Shown: positions 36,074 through 44,759 of the stretch, in pieces | How the letters are laid out: every line of letters starts with the position of its first letter | How positions within the stretch are numbered: position 1 is the first letter of the stretch | NCBI RefSeq assembly: GCF_963676855.1 | Contig: NZ_OY781460.1 | Coordinates: 1,163,501-1,227,500, forward strand | DNA: 64,000 nt | Direction: 5' to 3' | DNA from: an uncultured Anaeromusa sp. | GTDB lineage: Bacteria > Bacillota > Negativicutes > Anaeromusales > Anaeromusaceae | The notes under the pieces: model-generated | The model's database searches: none | Told to the model about the DNA's origin: nothing | What the model saw: the letters and a program-made list of their open reading frames with translations, nothing else | Position numbers and translations under genes: made by a program

Positions 36074-37303
36074 TCAAGTCGCCTCCGCAAACTGTGCGTA
36101 CTCGGTTAGCGGTCGGATATACACTTGATCGAGCGGAATTTGCACGGCACAGGATGGTTCATGCGGGATACCTTGTTGTGCGGAAAGCCCATCGTATTGT
36201 CCCGTGGCGTAAACATGTTTACGCGATTTGTGGCACACAGCATGCGTTTGGAGCAATTGTCCGGCTTCATCGAGAATGATAATCTGGCCGCGTTGCAGCG
36301 CGACTTGAACGCACTTGCCGCTATTCCTCCAATGGACACCATACAGCGCACCATTGTAACTGACGAAGCCTTCGCGTGAAACCTTGCGATTTTCCATGCG
36401 ATAAGGTTTGCAGATGTTTTCCGGCGGCAAGGCGCTCAACTTTTCAGCCAACAAAAGATCTACGGGCCGTTCGCCAGTTGTGCCGTGAACCTTTTGATTC
36501 GCCTGATCGCACCAAGCTACCGCTTGCAGTTGCAGATCGCCAAAATCAATAAATGCTCTGCCCGGAAGGAAGTTATCCCGGACGTAGTGAACCAGCCGTT
36601 CGACCTTGCCTTTGGTTTGCGGCCGACGCGGCCGGCAAACTTTCGGAATAAATCGCATATCCGTTGCGAACCTTTCAAATGGTTCATGCCAAATCGGTTT
36701 GCCGTGATCGGTGGATATGATCACCGTTTTCATCCTGTCGGTCAACACGACTTCCGGTACGCCGCCAAAATACTCAAAAGCATTGAGCATGCAGCGCAAC
36801 AAGCTGGCGCTGTCGCAGCGGCGCGAAAACTCAATATAACGCGTTCGACTGTGACCAAGAACCATGACGAAGCAGGCGACTTTTCGCATTTGACCGTTGC
36901 GAGCCTTGTAGTTCATAAAACCCCAATCCATTTGCGCTTGGCGACCAGGCGGTGTTTCAAAACGCCGGACGGCTGATTCCATTTTGACGGAAGGCGGGCG
37001 AAGCGGCGCCAGGTAATCCTTAAGAATCGTGATGCCACCGTCAAAGCCTCGTTCAATAATCCGGTCAAAAATCACGCTAGCATTATAGACTCCAAGCTCA
37101 AGCAGTTCTTGGATATACGGTTTAAACGGATCGAGCTTTGAGCCGCGTATTTTGCCTTTTAGTCGATGCGGTTGCTCACCTTGTTCCAGATATTTTCGGA
37201 CGGTTATTCTCGACATACCCGTTGCCCGGGCGATTTGTGAAACGTTTTTTCCTTGCATAACTTTCATTTCTTGCAGCATAATAGAAGTGCCACGCTCCTT
37301 CAT
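36074..37303 (-). CDS. istA: IS21 transposase IstA
   Basis: 409 residues. An N-terminal HTH (KNVSQIARATGMSRITVRKYL) precedes a DDE catalytic core with D in MDWGFMNYK, D in LTDRMKT and E in KGKVERLVHYV. It has AAAGGAGG 8 nt before its ATG. istA and istB are adjacent, as in all IS21 elements. No frameshift or stop is seen, so the element may be active. Confidence 0.95.
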   Translation of the reverse strand: MKERGTSIMLQEMKVMQGKNVSQIARATGMSRITVRKYLEQGEQPHRLKGKIRGSKLDPFKPYIQELLELGVYNASVIFDRIIERGFDGGITILKDYLAPLRPPSVKMESAVRRFETPPGRQAQMDWGFMNYKARNGQMRKVACFVMVLGHSRTRYIEFSRRCDSASLLRCMLNAFEYFGGVPEVVLTDRMKTVIISTDHGKPIWHEPFERFATDMRFIPKVCRPRRPQTKGKVERLVHYVRDNFLPGRAFIDFGDLQLQAVAWCDQANQKVHGTTGERPVDLLLAEKLSALPPENICKPYRMENRKVSREGFVSYNGALYGVHWRNSGKCVQVALQRGQIIILDEAGQLLQTHAVCHKSRKHVYATGQYDGLSAQQGIPHEPSCAVQIPLDQVYIRPLTEYAQFAEAT

Positions 37304-37384
37304 TGGCGCTACCTCCTTTGATGTCTCGACAACTCAAAGGGTAGCTTATTGGGGGAGGGTGGTCAATTTCTACCCGACCGATAG

Positions 37385-37434
37385 TGATCAATTATCGACC
37401 GGCGCTACTGGTTAATTATAGCCCGGCGTCGACA
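37385..37434. repeat. IS21 right terminal inverted repeat
   Basis: Ends GCCCGGCGTCGACA on the plus strand, the inverted counterpart of the left end. TGATCA and TGGTTA repeats lie inside it. Confidence 0.85.
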
Positions 37435-37576
37435 TTCTGAAGAAGTTACTTCAGAACGACTCTTTTTTTGACGGAATCTTTACATGTTTAGCAGAATCTC
37501 TTACGACATTTTGACAGTAAGTGGATATACAATGAACGTGTAAAGAGACAGATGGAAAAACCAAGGAGGAATTAGT

Positions 37577-37663
37577 ATGGCAGAAATTTGGATTGCAGGC
37601 ATTTTGGCGATACTACTTTTGATCTATTTAACATATGCTTTGATGAAACCGGAGGAATTTTAA
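37577..37663 (+). CDS. kdpF: KdpF, small K+-ATPase subunit (operon 1)
   Basis: 28 residues. A single membrane helix, ending in the KdpF-typical PEEF (MAEIWIAGILAILLLIYLTY, then ALMKPEEF). AAGGAGG precedes the ATG. The stop TAA is joined directly to the kdpA ATG. KdpF stabilises the KdpABC complex. Confidence 0.9.
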   Translation: MAEIWIAGILAILLLIYLTYALMKPEEF

Positions 37664-39370
37664 ATGGGAAACGATCTAATTCTGTTTAGTGTGTACTTAC
37701 TTGTCTTATTTCTTCTTGCATGGCCTGTTGGTCGATACATGGCAAAGGTATTTAATCAAGAAAAAACTATTTTTGATCCGATTTTTCATCCAATTGAAAA
37801 AGGAATATATCGGATGCTCGGAATCGATCCTTCGTCTGAAATGAACTGGAAGCAATATGCAACGGCAGTCATCTTATTCAATGTTTTAGGAACTTTGCTT
37901 GTTTTTGCAATCCAAATGTTGCAAGATGTACTTCCTTTCAATCCAGAAGACTTGCCAGTGGTGCCAACGTGGCACTTGGCGTTGAACACGGCTATTAGTT
38001 TTATGACTAATACAAACTGGCAAGCCTATGCTGGTGAAACCACGATGAGCTACTTTACCCAAATGGTAGCATTGACGGTGCAAAACTTCTTGTCAGCAGC
38101 AACTGGACTTGCGGTTGCTATCGCGCTGGTTCGCGGACTTGCCCGAAAAATGACGTCGCAGATAGGAAACTTTTGGGTAGATTTAGTGCGTAGCGTTATC
38201 TATGTTTTGCTGCCATTATCTATCGTATTTGCAGTTATTCTTGTTCAACAAGGTGTGCCTCAGACCTTATCACCGTATGTTCATGCGCAAACCGTAGAAG
38301 GAGCTGAACAGGTAATTGCACTTGGACCGGTTGCTTCGCAAGAAGCAATAAAAATGTTGGGAACCAATGGAGGCGGTTTTTTCAATGCAAATTCAGCTCA
38401 TCCATTTGAAAATCCGACTCCTCTTACCAACTTTCTCGAAATACTAGCTATTTTTCTTGTTCCTGTAAGTTCAGTCTATGCTTTTGGATTTATGGTAAAA
38501 GATCGTCGACAAGGATATGCGATATTGGGAACGATGGCGCTATTGTTCGTCATGATGTTAGCGCTGAACTATTCTAGCGAAGTGATAGGGAATCCCTTGC
38601 TTGCATCGGGAGCTATAAGCGGTCCTACGGCGATGGAAGGGAAAGAAGTGCGTTTCGGTATTGGCGGGTCGTCCTTGTTTGCTGTTGTAACCACTGCGGC
38701 TTCTTGCGGAGGGGTAAACTCTATGCATGACAGTTTTACTCCTCTTGGTGGCTTGGTACCTATGTTGCAAATTATGATGGGTGAAGTTGTTATTGGGGGC
38801 GTGGGAGCTGGGTTATATGGGATGCTTGCCTATGTCGTGCTTGCAGTATTTATTGTTGGCCTTATGGTTGGTCGTACACCGGAATATCTTGGCAAAAAAA
38901 TAGAGGCGTGGGAGATGAAGATGGCGACGATTGCCATTTTAATCCCAGCTGTAACGATTCTCATTGGCAGCGCCATAACGGTAGTTGCTGATGCAGGATT
39001 AGAAGGAATTGCCAACCCTGGGCCACATGGACTGAGTGAAGTGTTATATGCCTTTGCTTCCTGTACGGGAAATAACGGCAGCGCATTTGGCGGGCTTACG
39101 GTCAATACGCTATTTTATGATTGTGCATTGTCTATAGTACTGTTGCTAGGGCGCTTTGGCGTGATTATTCCTATGCTGGCTATTGCCGGCAGTATGGCGG
39201 AGAAAAAAATAGCTCCTCCTGGACAAGGGACATTTCCAACGACCGGATGGCTATTTGTACTGTTGCTGGCATGCGTGGTTCTTATTATCAGTGCATTGAC
39301 GTTCTTGCCGGCACTGGCGCTTGGTCCGGTTCTTGAACATCTTTTGATGTTGCAAGGTACTACATTTTAA
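37664..39370 (+). CDS. kdpA: KdpA, potassium-binding subunit (operon 1)
   Basis: 568 residues, about ten membrane helices. The four selectivity-filter loops are visible: [36 protein letters not shown] and TGNNGSAFGG. KdpA is the channel-like subunit that selects K+ for the P-type ATPase. The copy is complete but more AT-rich in codon choice than the second kdpA at 44760, so it has a different history. The operon starts just past the IS21 element. Confidence 0.96.
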   Translation: MGNDLILFSVYLLVLFLLAWPVGRYMAKVFNQEKTIFDPIFHPIEKGIYRMLGIDPSSEMNWKQYATAVILFNVLGTLLVFAIQMLQDVLPFNPEDLPVVPTWHLALNTAISFMTNTNWQAYAGETTMSYFTQMVALTVQNFLSAATGLAVAIALVRGLARKMTSQIGNFWVDLVRSVIYVLLPLSIVFAVILVQQGVPQTLSPYVHAQTVEGAEQVIALGPVASQEAIKMLGTNGGGFFNANSAHPFENPTPLTNFLEILAIFLVPVSSVYAFGFMVKDRRQGYAILGTMALLFVMMLALNYSSEVIGNPLLASGAISGPTAMEGKEVRFGIGGSSLFAVVTTAASCGGVNSMHDSFTPLGGLVPMLQIMMGEVVIGGVGAGLYGMLAYVVLAVFIVGLMVGRTPEYLGKKIEAWEMKMATIAILIPAVTILIGSAITVVADAGLEGIANPGPHGLSEVLYAFASCTGNNGSAFGGLTVNTLFYDCALSIVLLLGRFGVIIPMLAIAGSMAEKKIAPPGQGTFPTTGWLFVLLLACVVLIISALTFLPALALGPVLEHLLMLQGTTF

Positions 39371-39382
39371 GGAGGCGCGATC

Positions 39383-41407
39383 ATGAGTGAGCGCTCGAGT
39401 TTTAATCGAGAAATTTTAATTCAAGCAATTCAAGATGCATTTCATAAGCTAAATCCCAAGACGCAGGTGCGCAACCCGGTGATGTTTATCGTTTTTGTTG
39501 GTTCTTTGTTGACAACCGGTGTAACAATTCGCGATTTTTTGCAAGGAGTATCTATCGCATTTTCACTACAAATTACATTATGGTTGTGGTTTACGGTGTT
39601 GTTTGCCAATTTTGCTGAAGCGGTAGCTGAAGGCCGAGGAAAGGCGCAGTCGGAGTCGTTAAAGAGTGCTCGCAACAAAACGAAGGCTAATAAAATTGTT
39701 CGGTTAGGGACGGTGCAAGTGGATGCCGCGGAGCTTCGTAAAGAGGATATGGTTCTCATTCGTGCCGGAGAATATATTCCTGCAGACGGCGAAGTGGTTG
39801 AAGGGTTAGCGTCGGTGGATGAAAGTGCTGTAACAGGTGAATCGGCTCCGGTAATTCGTGAGTCCGGCGGTGATCGTTCTTCAGTAACCGGTGGAACTAG
39901 AGTGTTGTCGGATTGGTTGAAGGTTCGTGTGACGGCAAATCCAGGAGAAACCTTTTTAGACCGTATGATTGCATTAGTGGAAGGAGCACAGCGCCAAAAG
40001 ACGCCTAATGAAATTGCATTGACTATTTTATTGGTAAGTTTGACGATTGTATTTTTAGTTGCAGTTGCTACACTTGAGCCGTTTGCAATTTATTCAGAGG
40101 CAGAAATTTCAGTTGTAATATTGGTGTCCCTTTTGGTTTGCTTGATTCCTACGACAATTGGCGGTTTATTGAGTTCTATAGGAATTGCAGGGATGGACCG
40201 GCTTTTGAAAAGAAATGTTCTGGCCATGTCGGGGCGTGCAGTGGAAGCGGCCGGGGATGTAAACGTTCTTCTTCTAGACAAGACGGGTACGATCACGTTG
40301 GGAAGCCGTATGGCAACTGAATTTATACCGGCCCCTGGCGTGAGTGAAATGGAGTTAGCTAATGCGGCGCAATTAGCATCGTTGGCCGATGAAACGCCAG
40401 AAGGACGCAGTGTCGTGGTGTTAGCTAAAGAAAAACATGGCATTCGAGAAAGAGCCTTAGGAGAATTAGAAGCCGAATTTGTTCCTTTTACCGCTCAAAC
40501 GCGGATGAGCGGGGTTAATATAAAAAACACACAAATTCGCAAAGGCGCTATTTCCGCGATTGAAAACTATGTTTTTGAACAAGGCGGTGTATTCCCAGAT
40601 GCCGTAAAACAAGCAGCGGAAAGAATTGCGAAGGTTGGCGGAACACCGTTGATAGTAGTGCAGGGCACAAAAATTATGGGAACGATTTATTTGAAAGATA
40701 TTGTAAAAGGCGGCATTAAGGAGCGTTTTCGCGAGTTGCGGCAGATGGGGATAAAGACCGTCATGATTACAGGAGACAATCCTTTAACGGCAGCAGCCAT
40801 TGCGGCGGAAGCCGGGGTAGATGAGTTCTTGGCAGAAGCGACTCCAGAGGCAAAATTGAAATTGATTAAAGACTACCAAGAAAAGGGTATGCTGGTGGCT
40901 ATGACGGGAGATGGCACAAATGATGCACCGGCGTTGGCGCAGGCGGACGTAGGGGTTGCGATGAATAGCGGGACACAGGCGGCTAAAGAAGCAGGCAATA
41001 TGGTCGACATGGAAAGCAATCCGACGAAGCTGATTGAAATTGTAGAAATAGGCAAGCAATTACTGATGACGCGAGGGTCGCTCACAACATTTAGTATTGC
41101 CAATGATGTTGCAAAATATTTTGCAATCATTCCAGCCATGTTTGCTGGCGCCTATCCGGCAATGAACTTACTAAATATTATGCAATTGTCTACGCCGGAA
41201 AGTGCTATACTCAGCGCCGTTATCTTTAATGCTCTTATTATTATTGCGTTGATTCCGCTGGCTCTTCGGGGAATTCAGTATCGACCAGTAGGGGCGGAAG
41301 CAATTTTGAAACGCAACCTCTTGATTTATGGAGTTGGCGGCATTGTTATTCCTTTTGTGGGAATAAAAGTGATTGATATTCTTCTTGTTTCATTAGGATT
41401 GGTGTGA
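39383..41407 (+). CDS. kdpB: KdpB, catalytic P-type ATPase subunit (operon 1)
   Basis: 674 residues. The phosphorylation motif DKTGTITLG lies near residue 299, TGES in the actuator domain ([16 protein letters not shown]), the hinge [20 protein letters not shown], and the membrane helices expected of KdpB. It hydrolyses ATP to drive K+ uptake through KdpA. A site GGAGG precedes the ATG 12 nt after kdpA. Very similar to the second copy at 46481. Confidence 0.96.
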   Translation: MSERSSFNREILIQAIQDAFHKLNPKTQVRNPVMFIVFVGSLLTTGVTIRDFLQGVSIAFSLQITLWLWFTVLFANFAEAVAEGRGKAQSESLKSARNKTKANKIVRLGTVQVDAAELRKEDMVLIRAGEYIPADGEVVEGLASVDESAVTGESAPVIRESGGDRSSVTGGTRVLSDWLKVRVTANPGETFLDRMIALVEGAQRQKTPNEIALTILLVSLTIVFLVAVATLEPFAIYSEAEISVVILVSLLVCLIPTTIGGLLSSIGIAGMDRLLKRNVLAMSGRAVEAAGDVNVLLLDKTGTITLGSRMATEFIPAPGVSEMELANAAQLASLADETPEGRSVVVLAKEKHGIRERALGELEAEFVPFTAQTRMSGVNIKNTQIRKGAISAIENYVFEQGGVFPDAVKQAAERIAKVGGTPLIVVQGTKIMGTIYLKDIVKGGIKERFRELRQMGIKTVMITGDNPLTAAAIAAEAGVDEFLAEATPEAKLKLIKDYQEKGMLVAMTGDGTNDAPALAQADVGVAMNSGTQAAKEAGNMVDMESNPTKLIEIVEIGKQLLMTRGSLTTFSIANDVAKYFAIIPAMFAGAYPAMNLLNIMQLSTPESAILSAVIFNALIIIALIPLALRGIQYRPVGAEAILKRNLLIYGVGGIVIPFVGIKVIDILLVSLGLV

Positions 41408-41428
41408 ACGGAATAGGAGGGTGTGTGT

Positions 41429-41746
41429 ATGCTTGGTGATAATCTTCGTGTATGCAGGCTTGAAAATCTGTTAACTCCCGAGCAGGTTGCTGAAGCTGTC
41501 GGTGTTTCTTCTATGGCGATTCGTTACTATGAGTCAAATATTTGGCAGCCAGGAACAAAAACTATCGCTAAACTTGCTGCTTTTTTTGGAATTAGCGTAG
41601 AACAGCTTGCAGCATCTCCAGTATTTCTTTATGACGATGAGCATGCAGAGATTTTTCTTGTGCGTAATATGGGCAAAGGACATATTCAAATTATTGACAA
41701 GATATCTTCAAAGCAGTTTGGATTAAAGCAAAAGGAAGGCGAATAA
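41429..41746 (+). CDS. XRE-family DNA-binding protein inserted between kdpB and kdpC
   Basis: 105 residues from ATG 41429 (ATAGGAGG 8 nt upstream; the GTG at 41423 is too close). The N-terminal 60 residues are a Cro/CI-type HTH (LTPEQVAEAVGVSSMAIRYYESNIWQPGTKTIAKLAAFFGISVEQLA). The remaining 45 residues have no recognised domain. It lies between kdpB and kdpC with a 1-nt gap to kdpC, so it is translated with the pump. It may sense K+ status or control this operon in place of KdpDE. The second kdp operon has no equivalent. Confidence 0.85.
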   Translation: MLGDNLRVCRLENLLTPEQVAEAVGVSSMAIRYYESNIWQPGTKTIAKLAAFFGISVEQLAASPVFLYDDEHAEIFLVRNMGKGHIQIIDKISSKQFGLKQKEGE

Positions 41747-41747
41747 T

Positions 41748-42338
41748 ATGTTGCGACAATTGATACATGCAGGCGGAATGCTTCTTGTTCTGACCGTGTT
41801 ATGTGGAGTGCTCTATCCATTGTCTATGGTTGGTTTGGCCCAAGTTGTATTTCCGTTTCAAGCTAACGGTTCAATTATCATGCAGGGAGAAACTCCGATT
41901 GGTTCAAGCTTGTTAGGTCAGTCTTTTGGAGATGAAAAATATTTTCATGGACGTCCTTCCCTTGCAGGCGATGATGGATATGATGCAAATGGTTCGGCAG
42001 GATCTAACTTAGGACCGACCAACAAAAAACTTATTGATACCATAGCGGATAATGTGAAAAAAGCCCGCGAAGACAATGGGTTAGCTGAAGATGAACCGAT
42101 TCCATCAGATTTGGCGATGGCTTCCGGCAGTGGCTTGGATCCAGATATTACTCCGGCTGCCGCGCTGCTCCAAGCAGAACGAGTGGCTAAAGCAAGAACG
42201 CTGGAAGTAGGGACGGTTGAAAAGTTAATCATAAGCCAAATCAAGGAACGTCAGTGGGGTATATTGGGCGAAGAACGAGTAAATGTGTTAGCGCTTAATT
42301 TGGCGTTGGATAAGCTTGCAATAGATAATTCAAGATAG
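41748..42338 (+). CDS. kdpC: KdpC (operon 1)
   Basis: 196 residues. One N-terminal membrane helix, then a periplasmic domain with the family blocks GQSFGDEKYFHGRPS, GSNLGPTNKKL, DLAMASGSGLDPDITPAAALLQAERVAKAR and LGEERVNVLALN. KdpC holds KdpA and KdpB together and raises nucleotide affinity. Length is normal. Confidence 0.95.
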   Translation: MLRQLIHAGGMLLVLTVLCGVLYPLSMVGLAQVVFPFQANGSIIMQGETPIGSSLLGQSFGDEKYFHGRPSLAGDDGYDANGSAGSNLGPTNKKLIDTIADNVKKAREDNGLAEDEPIPSDLAMASGSGLDPDITPAAALLQAERVAKARTLEVGTVEKLIISQIKERQWGILGEERVNVLALNLALDKLAIDNSR

Positions 42339-42364
42339 CTTTAAAGTTTAGGCAGGTGAAAAGT

Positions 42365-43066
42365 ATGCAGCATAATTGCATTCGAATCTTGGGGATTGAC
42401 AATGATCCCGCTATCAGCAGACTGTTAAAAAGAACATTTAACGCGCAAAACATTGCGTTTGAATATGCAAAGACAGGAAAATGCGGTTTGCAAAAGCTGG
42501 ATACTTTTCACCCTGAACTTATCCTTCTAGATATAGATTTAAAAGATATAACCGGCAAAGAATTGATTCAAAAAATTCTTTGCCAAGTTTCAACGCCAGT
42601 GGTGGTGCTTACGGAAAATAACCAAGAGAGTAAAATAGTCGAATTTCTAAACCTTGGAGCTAATGACTATATAACAAAGCCCTTTAATCCGAACGATTTA
42701 GTAGCTAAGATTCGCGCTATATGGAGGCGGGAAGTGCTACAAAGGCAAGATATGATTTACTGTGGCGGCTTGACAATTGATTTGATGAAAAACCAAGTGA
42801 TGCTTGGTGGTAAAGCAATTAATTTATCTTCTACTGAGTGGGTTTTATTAAAAGAATTGGCAAGGGCAAACGGAGAGCCGCTTTCGTATGAGGAGCTTAC
42901 GCTACGTCTAAAAAAGAGAGTTGGCAAAAGAGTTTCTTCTCAAATTAATGCGCGATATATTCGGCAATACGTTGCTTTCATTCGAAAGAAATTAGATGAT
43001 AGTGCAAGTTCACCACGGTATATTTTTACCGAATACAATTTTGGCTATCGCTTAAATGCTGAATAA
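42365..43066 (+). CDS. OmpR-family response regulator without adjacent kinase
   Basis: 233 residues from ATG 42365 (GGCAGGTGA upstream). Receiver domain: acidic pair in GIDNDP, phospho-acceptor D in LILLDIDLKD, T in VVLTENN, K in YITKPF. The C-terminal winged helix ends RYIFTEYNFGYRL. It is KdpE-like in design but divergent from the KdpE at 51821, and no sensor kinase lies next to it. Its partner could be the KdpD encoded at 49119 or another kinase. It follows kdpC by 26 nt. Confidence 0.88.
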   Translation: MQHNCIRILGIDNDPAISRLLKRTFNAQNIAFEYAKTGKCGLQKLDTFHPELILLDIDLKDITGKELIQKILCQVSTPVVVLTENNQESKIVEFLNLGANDYITKPFNPNDLVAKIRAIWRREVLQRQDMIYCGGLTIDLMKNQVMLGGKAINLSSTEWVLLKELARANGEPLSYEELTLRLKKRVGKRVSSQINARYIRQYVAFIRKKLDDSASSPRYIFTEYNFGYRLNAE

Positions 43067-43093
43067 AATCATAGGATGTGATGAAGGAACATC

Positions 43094-43255
43094 ATGATCT
43101 TTTTAAAGCTTATTGCACTGAATGTAGTTGTGATTTGTGCATTTGAGCTATTAATTTATGTGCGAAAAAGAAAAGAAAATTGTGAGCTGTGGAGTATCGG
43201 GATCGTTGTTATAGCGATTAGTTTGGGTGCAGTGGTATATCAAATAATGAGCTGA
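43094..43255 (+). CDS. Small two-helix membrane protein
   Basis: 53 residues, too short for usual gene calls. GAAGGAAC precedes the ATG. Two hydrophobic stretches (about 2-20 and 34-51) are separated by a charged turn, VRKRKENCELWS. It follows the response regulator by 27 nt in the same direction, so it is probably the last gene of the first kdp operon. The family is not recognised. Confidence 0.6.
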   Translation: MIFLKLIALNVVVICAFELLIYVRKRKENCELWSIGIVVIAISLGAVVYQIMS

Positions 43256-43412
43256 TATTTGAAAAGATTAAAATAAAAATCGTAACAGAGTTGTGGTGTT
43301 GGAAAATAACAGTAAGACATATATGGAAGTGACCTGGGAGCTATTGCTTTTCTCTTTTATGCGGTTGGCTTTTTGCGAATACTGCGGAGGCTTCTTTTTA
43401 GTAAGCGATGTG

Positions 43413-43421
43413 GTATAATGA
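43413..43421 (+). promoter_or_regulatory. Extended -10 promoter of the BI-1-like gene
   Basis: TGG-TATAAT gives a perfect -10 with the extended TGn; no clear -35. It lies about 30 nt before the gene start at 43453. Confidence 0.6.
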
Positions 43422-43452
43422 ATTTTACATTGACATAAAGGAGATGAATAAA

Positions 43453-44160
43453 ATGGCAAATCCTGTCATTTCAAAAGTAAAAGAGCTTCACAGTTATAGC
43501 GGCGAAACGGCCACCTATGCAGGGGTGGCGGTAAAGAGTTTTTCGCTGGTTGGTATTGCTCTCGTTTCGGCGGCGGCTACTTGGTCTATGGGCTATGCAA
43601 CGCCCGTTACGGCCACGGTAACGGCTATCATGGGTCTGGTCACTGCGTTTGCGATTAGCTTTCGTCCGCATTGGGCCGGCTTTCTCTCGCCGCTCTACGC
43701 CATTCTGGAAGGCATGTTCTTGGCGTCCATATCCGCCATGTTTGCCCGGTTCTACCACGGCATTGTCTTACAGGCGGTGATGATTACCCTGGGGATTGCC
43801 GTGAGCTCGGCGGTGATTTACGCTAAAGGGTATGTGAAGGTAAATGAAGGCTTTATGCGCGCGACGATGATGGCTACCATGGGCATCGCTATTACGTATT
43901 TTATCGAGTTCGTTTTGAGCTTTTTTGGCATCCGCATTCCCATGATTCATCAGGGAGGCATCGTCGGTATCTTGTTTAGCCTGGTTGTGATTGGCATCGC
44001 TACGATGAACCTGTTTGTTGATTACGAGCAGATCCAGCAGAGCGTGCGTCAGGGCATGCCGAAAGAGTACGAATGGTTTTGCGCCTTTGGTCTTTTGGTA
44101 ACGCTGGTGTGGCTCTACATTGAGGTCTTGAACTTGCTGCGGAAGCTGAAAGACGAATAA
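43453..44160 (+). CDS. Bax inhibitor-1/YccA-family membrane protein
   Basis: 235 residues from ATG 43453 (AAAGGAGATG upstream). About seven membrane segments; conserved features such as FSFRP-like AFAISFRPHWAGFLSPLYAILEGMFLASISAMF and the C-terminal acidic region DYEQIQQSVRQGMPKEYEWFCAFGLLVTLVWLYIEVLNLL match the bacterial BI-1/YccA/YbhL family. Members form calcium-leak channels or interact with FtsH. It is GC-richer than the preceding kdp genes and has its own promoter and terminator. Confidence 0.88.
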   Translation: MANPVISKVKELHSYSGETATYAGVAVKSFSLVGIALVSAAATWSMGYATPVTATVTAIMGLVTAFAISFRPHWAGFLSPLYAILEGMFLASISAMFARFYHGIVLQAVMITLGIAVSSAVIYAKGYVKVNEGFMRATMMATMGIAITYFIEFVLSFFGIRIPMIHQGGIVGILFSLVVIGIATMNLFVDYEQIQQSVRQGMPKEYEWFCAFGLLVTLVWLYIEVLNLLRKLKDE

Positions 44161-44192
44161 GCTGTAGCCGTGATTTTTTAACAACTTAAGAA

Positions 44193-44254
44193 AGTATAGA
44201 TAAAATGAAGAAGCCTTTCACTTTGGTGAGAGGCTTCTTCATTTTATCTATACT
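44193..44254. terminator. Long perfect hairpin after the BI-1-like gene
   Basis: The first arm AGTATAGATAAAATGAAGAA plus GCCT pairs perfectly with the second (AGGC, then the complement ending TATCTATACT), giving 24 bp plus an inner CAC/GTG. It lacks a long T tract but is followed by AT-rich sequence. It abuts repeat copy B. A terminator is the simplest reading. Confidence 0.65.
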
Positions 44255-44271
44255 AGAATTTACGAGGATAA

Positions 44272-44480
44272 GAGCTTCTGTCTAAACTGCGGCATAACTG
44301 TATTTGAGACAAAATTTCCGCGCGACTCGCAAAAATAGGAGGTGACGGCAGTTCCGCGAACTCGCTGGCGCTCAGACATACGGAACTTTTCTCCGTCGCC
44401 TCCTGCTTTTGCGTCCTGCGGACCGTCTTGCTTCAAAAAGTCTCAAATACAGTCACGGCCGCCGTAGCCTCATTCGTTCT
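44272..44480. repeat. Nested palindromic repeat, copy B
   Basis: Same orientation and structure as copy A at 31068. The outer arms contain ACTGTATTTGAGAC at 44298-44311 and GTCTCAAATACAGT at 44440-44453. The inner stem GGAGGTGACGG/CCGTCGCCTCC pairs with a single wobble and continues with AGTTCCG/CGGAACT. Similarity to copy A is high throughout. Confidence 0.8.
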
Positions 44481-44674
44481 TTCAATTTACTCCATCTACT
44501 CCTATTCAATCCACTCCCTCTGGCTTTTCTCAGTTACTCTGTGTTCGGTCCCTATCCGGTGTTCGCCCCCTGCCAATTTTTATATTTTTTTTATACGCAG
44601 CCCTACTTTTTTGATACCATTTTGAAGGACGACAGGAGTACAATCAAAGTAAGAAAAGACAAGGAGGCGTTTGT
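44481..44674 (+). promoter_or_regulatory. Upstream region of kdp operon 2 with KdpE-like direct repeat
   Basis: TTTTATA occurs at 44578-44584 and again at 44589-44595, 11 bp apart, in a T-rich setting followed by a C-rich segment. This layout matches the E. coli KdpE site (TTTTATA and TTTTACA, also 11 bp apart). A TACAAT -10 lies near 44640, with no good -35, as expected for an activator-dependent promoter. Confidence 0.6.
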
Positions 44675-44758
44675 ATGGAATGGTGGCTGGGCGTGGCGGT
44701 AAGCGCGGTTTTGTTTGCCTATTTATTTTATGCCTTATGGAAGCCGGAGGATTTTTAA
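44675..44758 (+). CDS. kdpF: KdpF (operon 2)
   Basis: 27 residues, one membrane helix, ending KPEDF ([20 protein letters not shown], then LWKPEDF). AAGGAGG precedes the ATG. The kdpA start follows one base after the stop. Confidence 0.9.
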   Translation: MEWWLGVAVSAVLFAYLFYALWKPEDF

Positions 44759-44759
44759 G

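Larger units (their letters stand above)
35205..37434 (-). mobile_element. Complete IS21-family insertion sequence
   Basis: About 2.23 kb. Terminal inverted repeats begin TGTCAACGCCGG (left) and TGTCGACGCCGG (right, inward) and extend imperfectly for about 50 bp, with internal TGACCA-type repeats typical of IS21 ends. It encodes istA and istB intact, both on the minus strand. Flanking TTCT at 35201-35204 and 37435-37438 is a 4-bp target duplication. Everything looks functional. Confidence 0.93.
35194..37476. other. Intrinsic terminator split by IS21
   Basis: The left flank ends AGAGTCGTTCT (35194-35204) and the right flank reads on from TTCT as GAAG, AAGTTA, CTTCAGAACGACTCT and a T run (37435-37476). 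Removing the insertion and one TTCT copy restores 15-bp arms AGAGTCGTTCTGAAG/CTTCAGAACGACTCT with a 6-nt loop. Confidence 0.85.

Noticed and set aside
37470..37530. KdpE-like direct repeat at the first kdp promoter
   Set aside because: TTTACA- and CTTACG-like segments exist but without the 11-bp spacing seen before operon 2.
44409..44702. 97-codon ORF inside and after repeat copy B
   Set aside because: It runs through the repeat arm and the kdpF gene in another frame and includes the KdpE-like T-rich site; no ribosome site.
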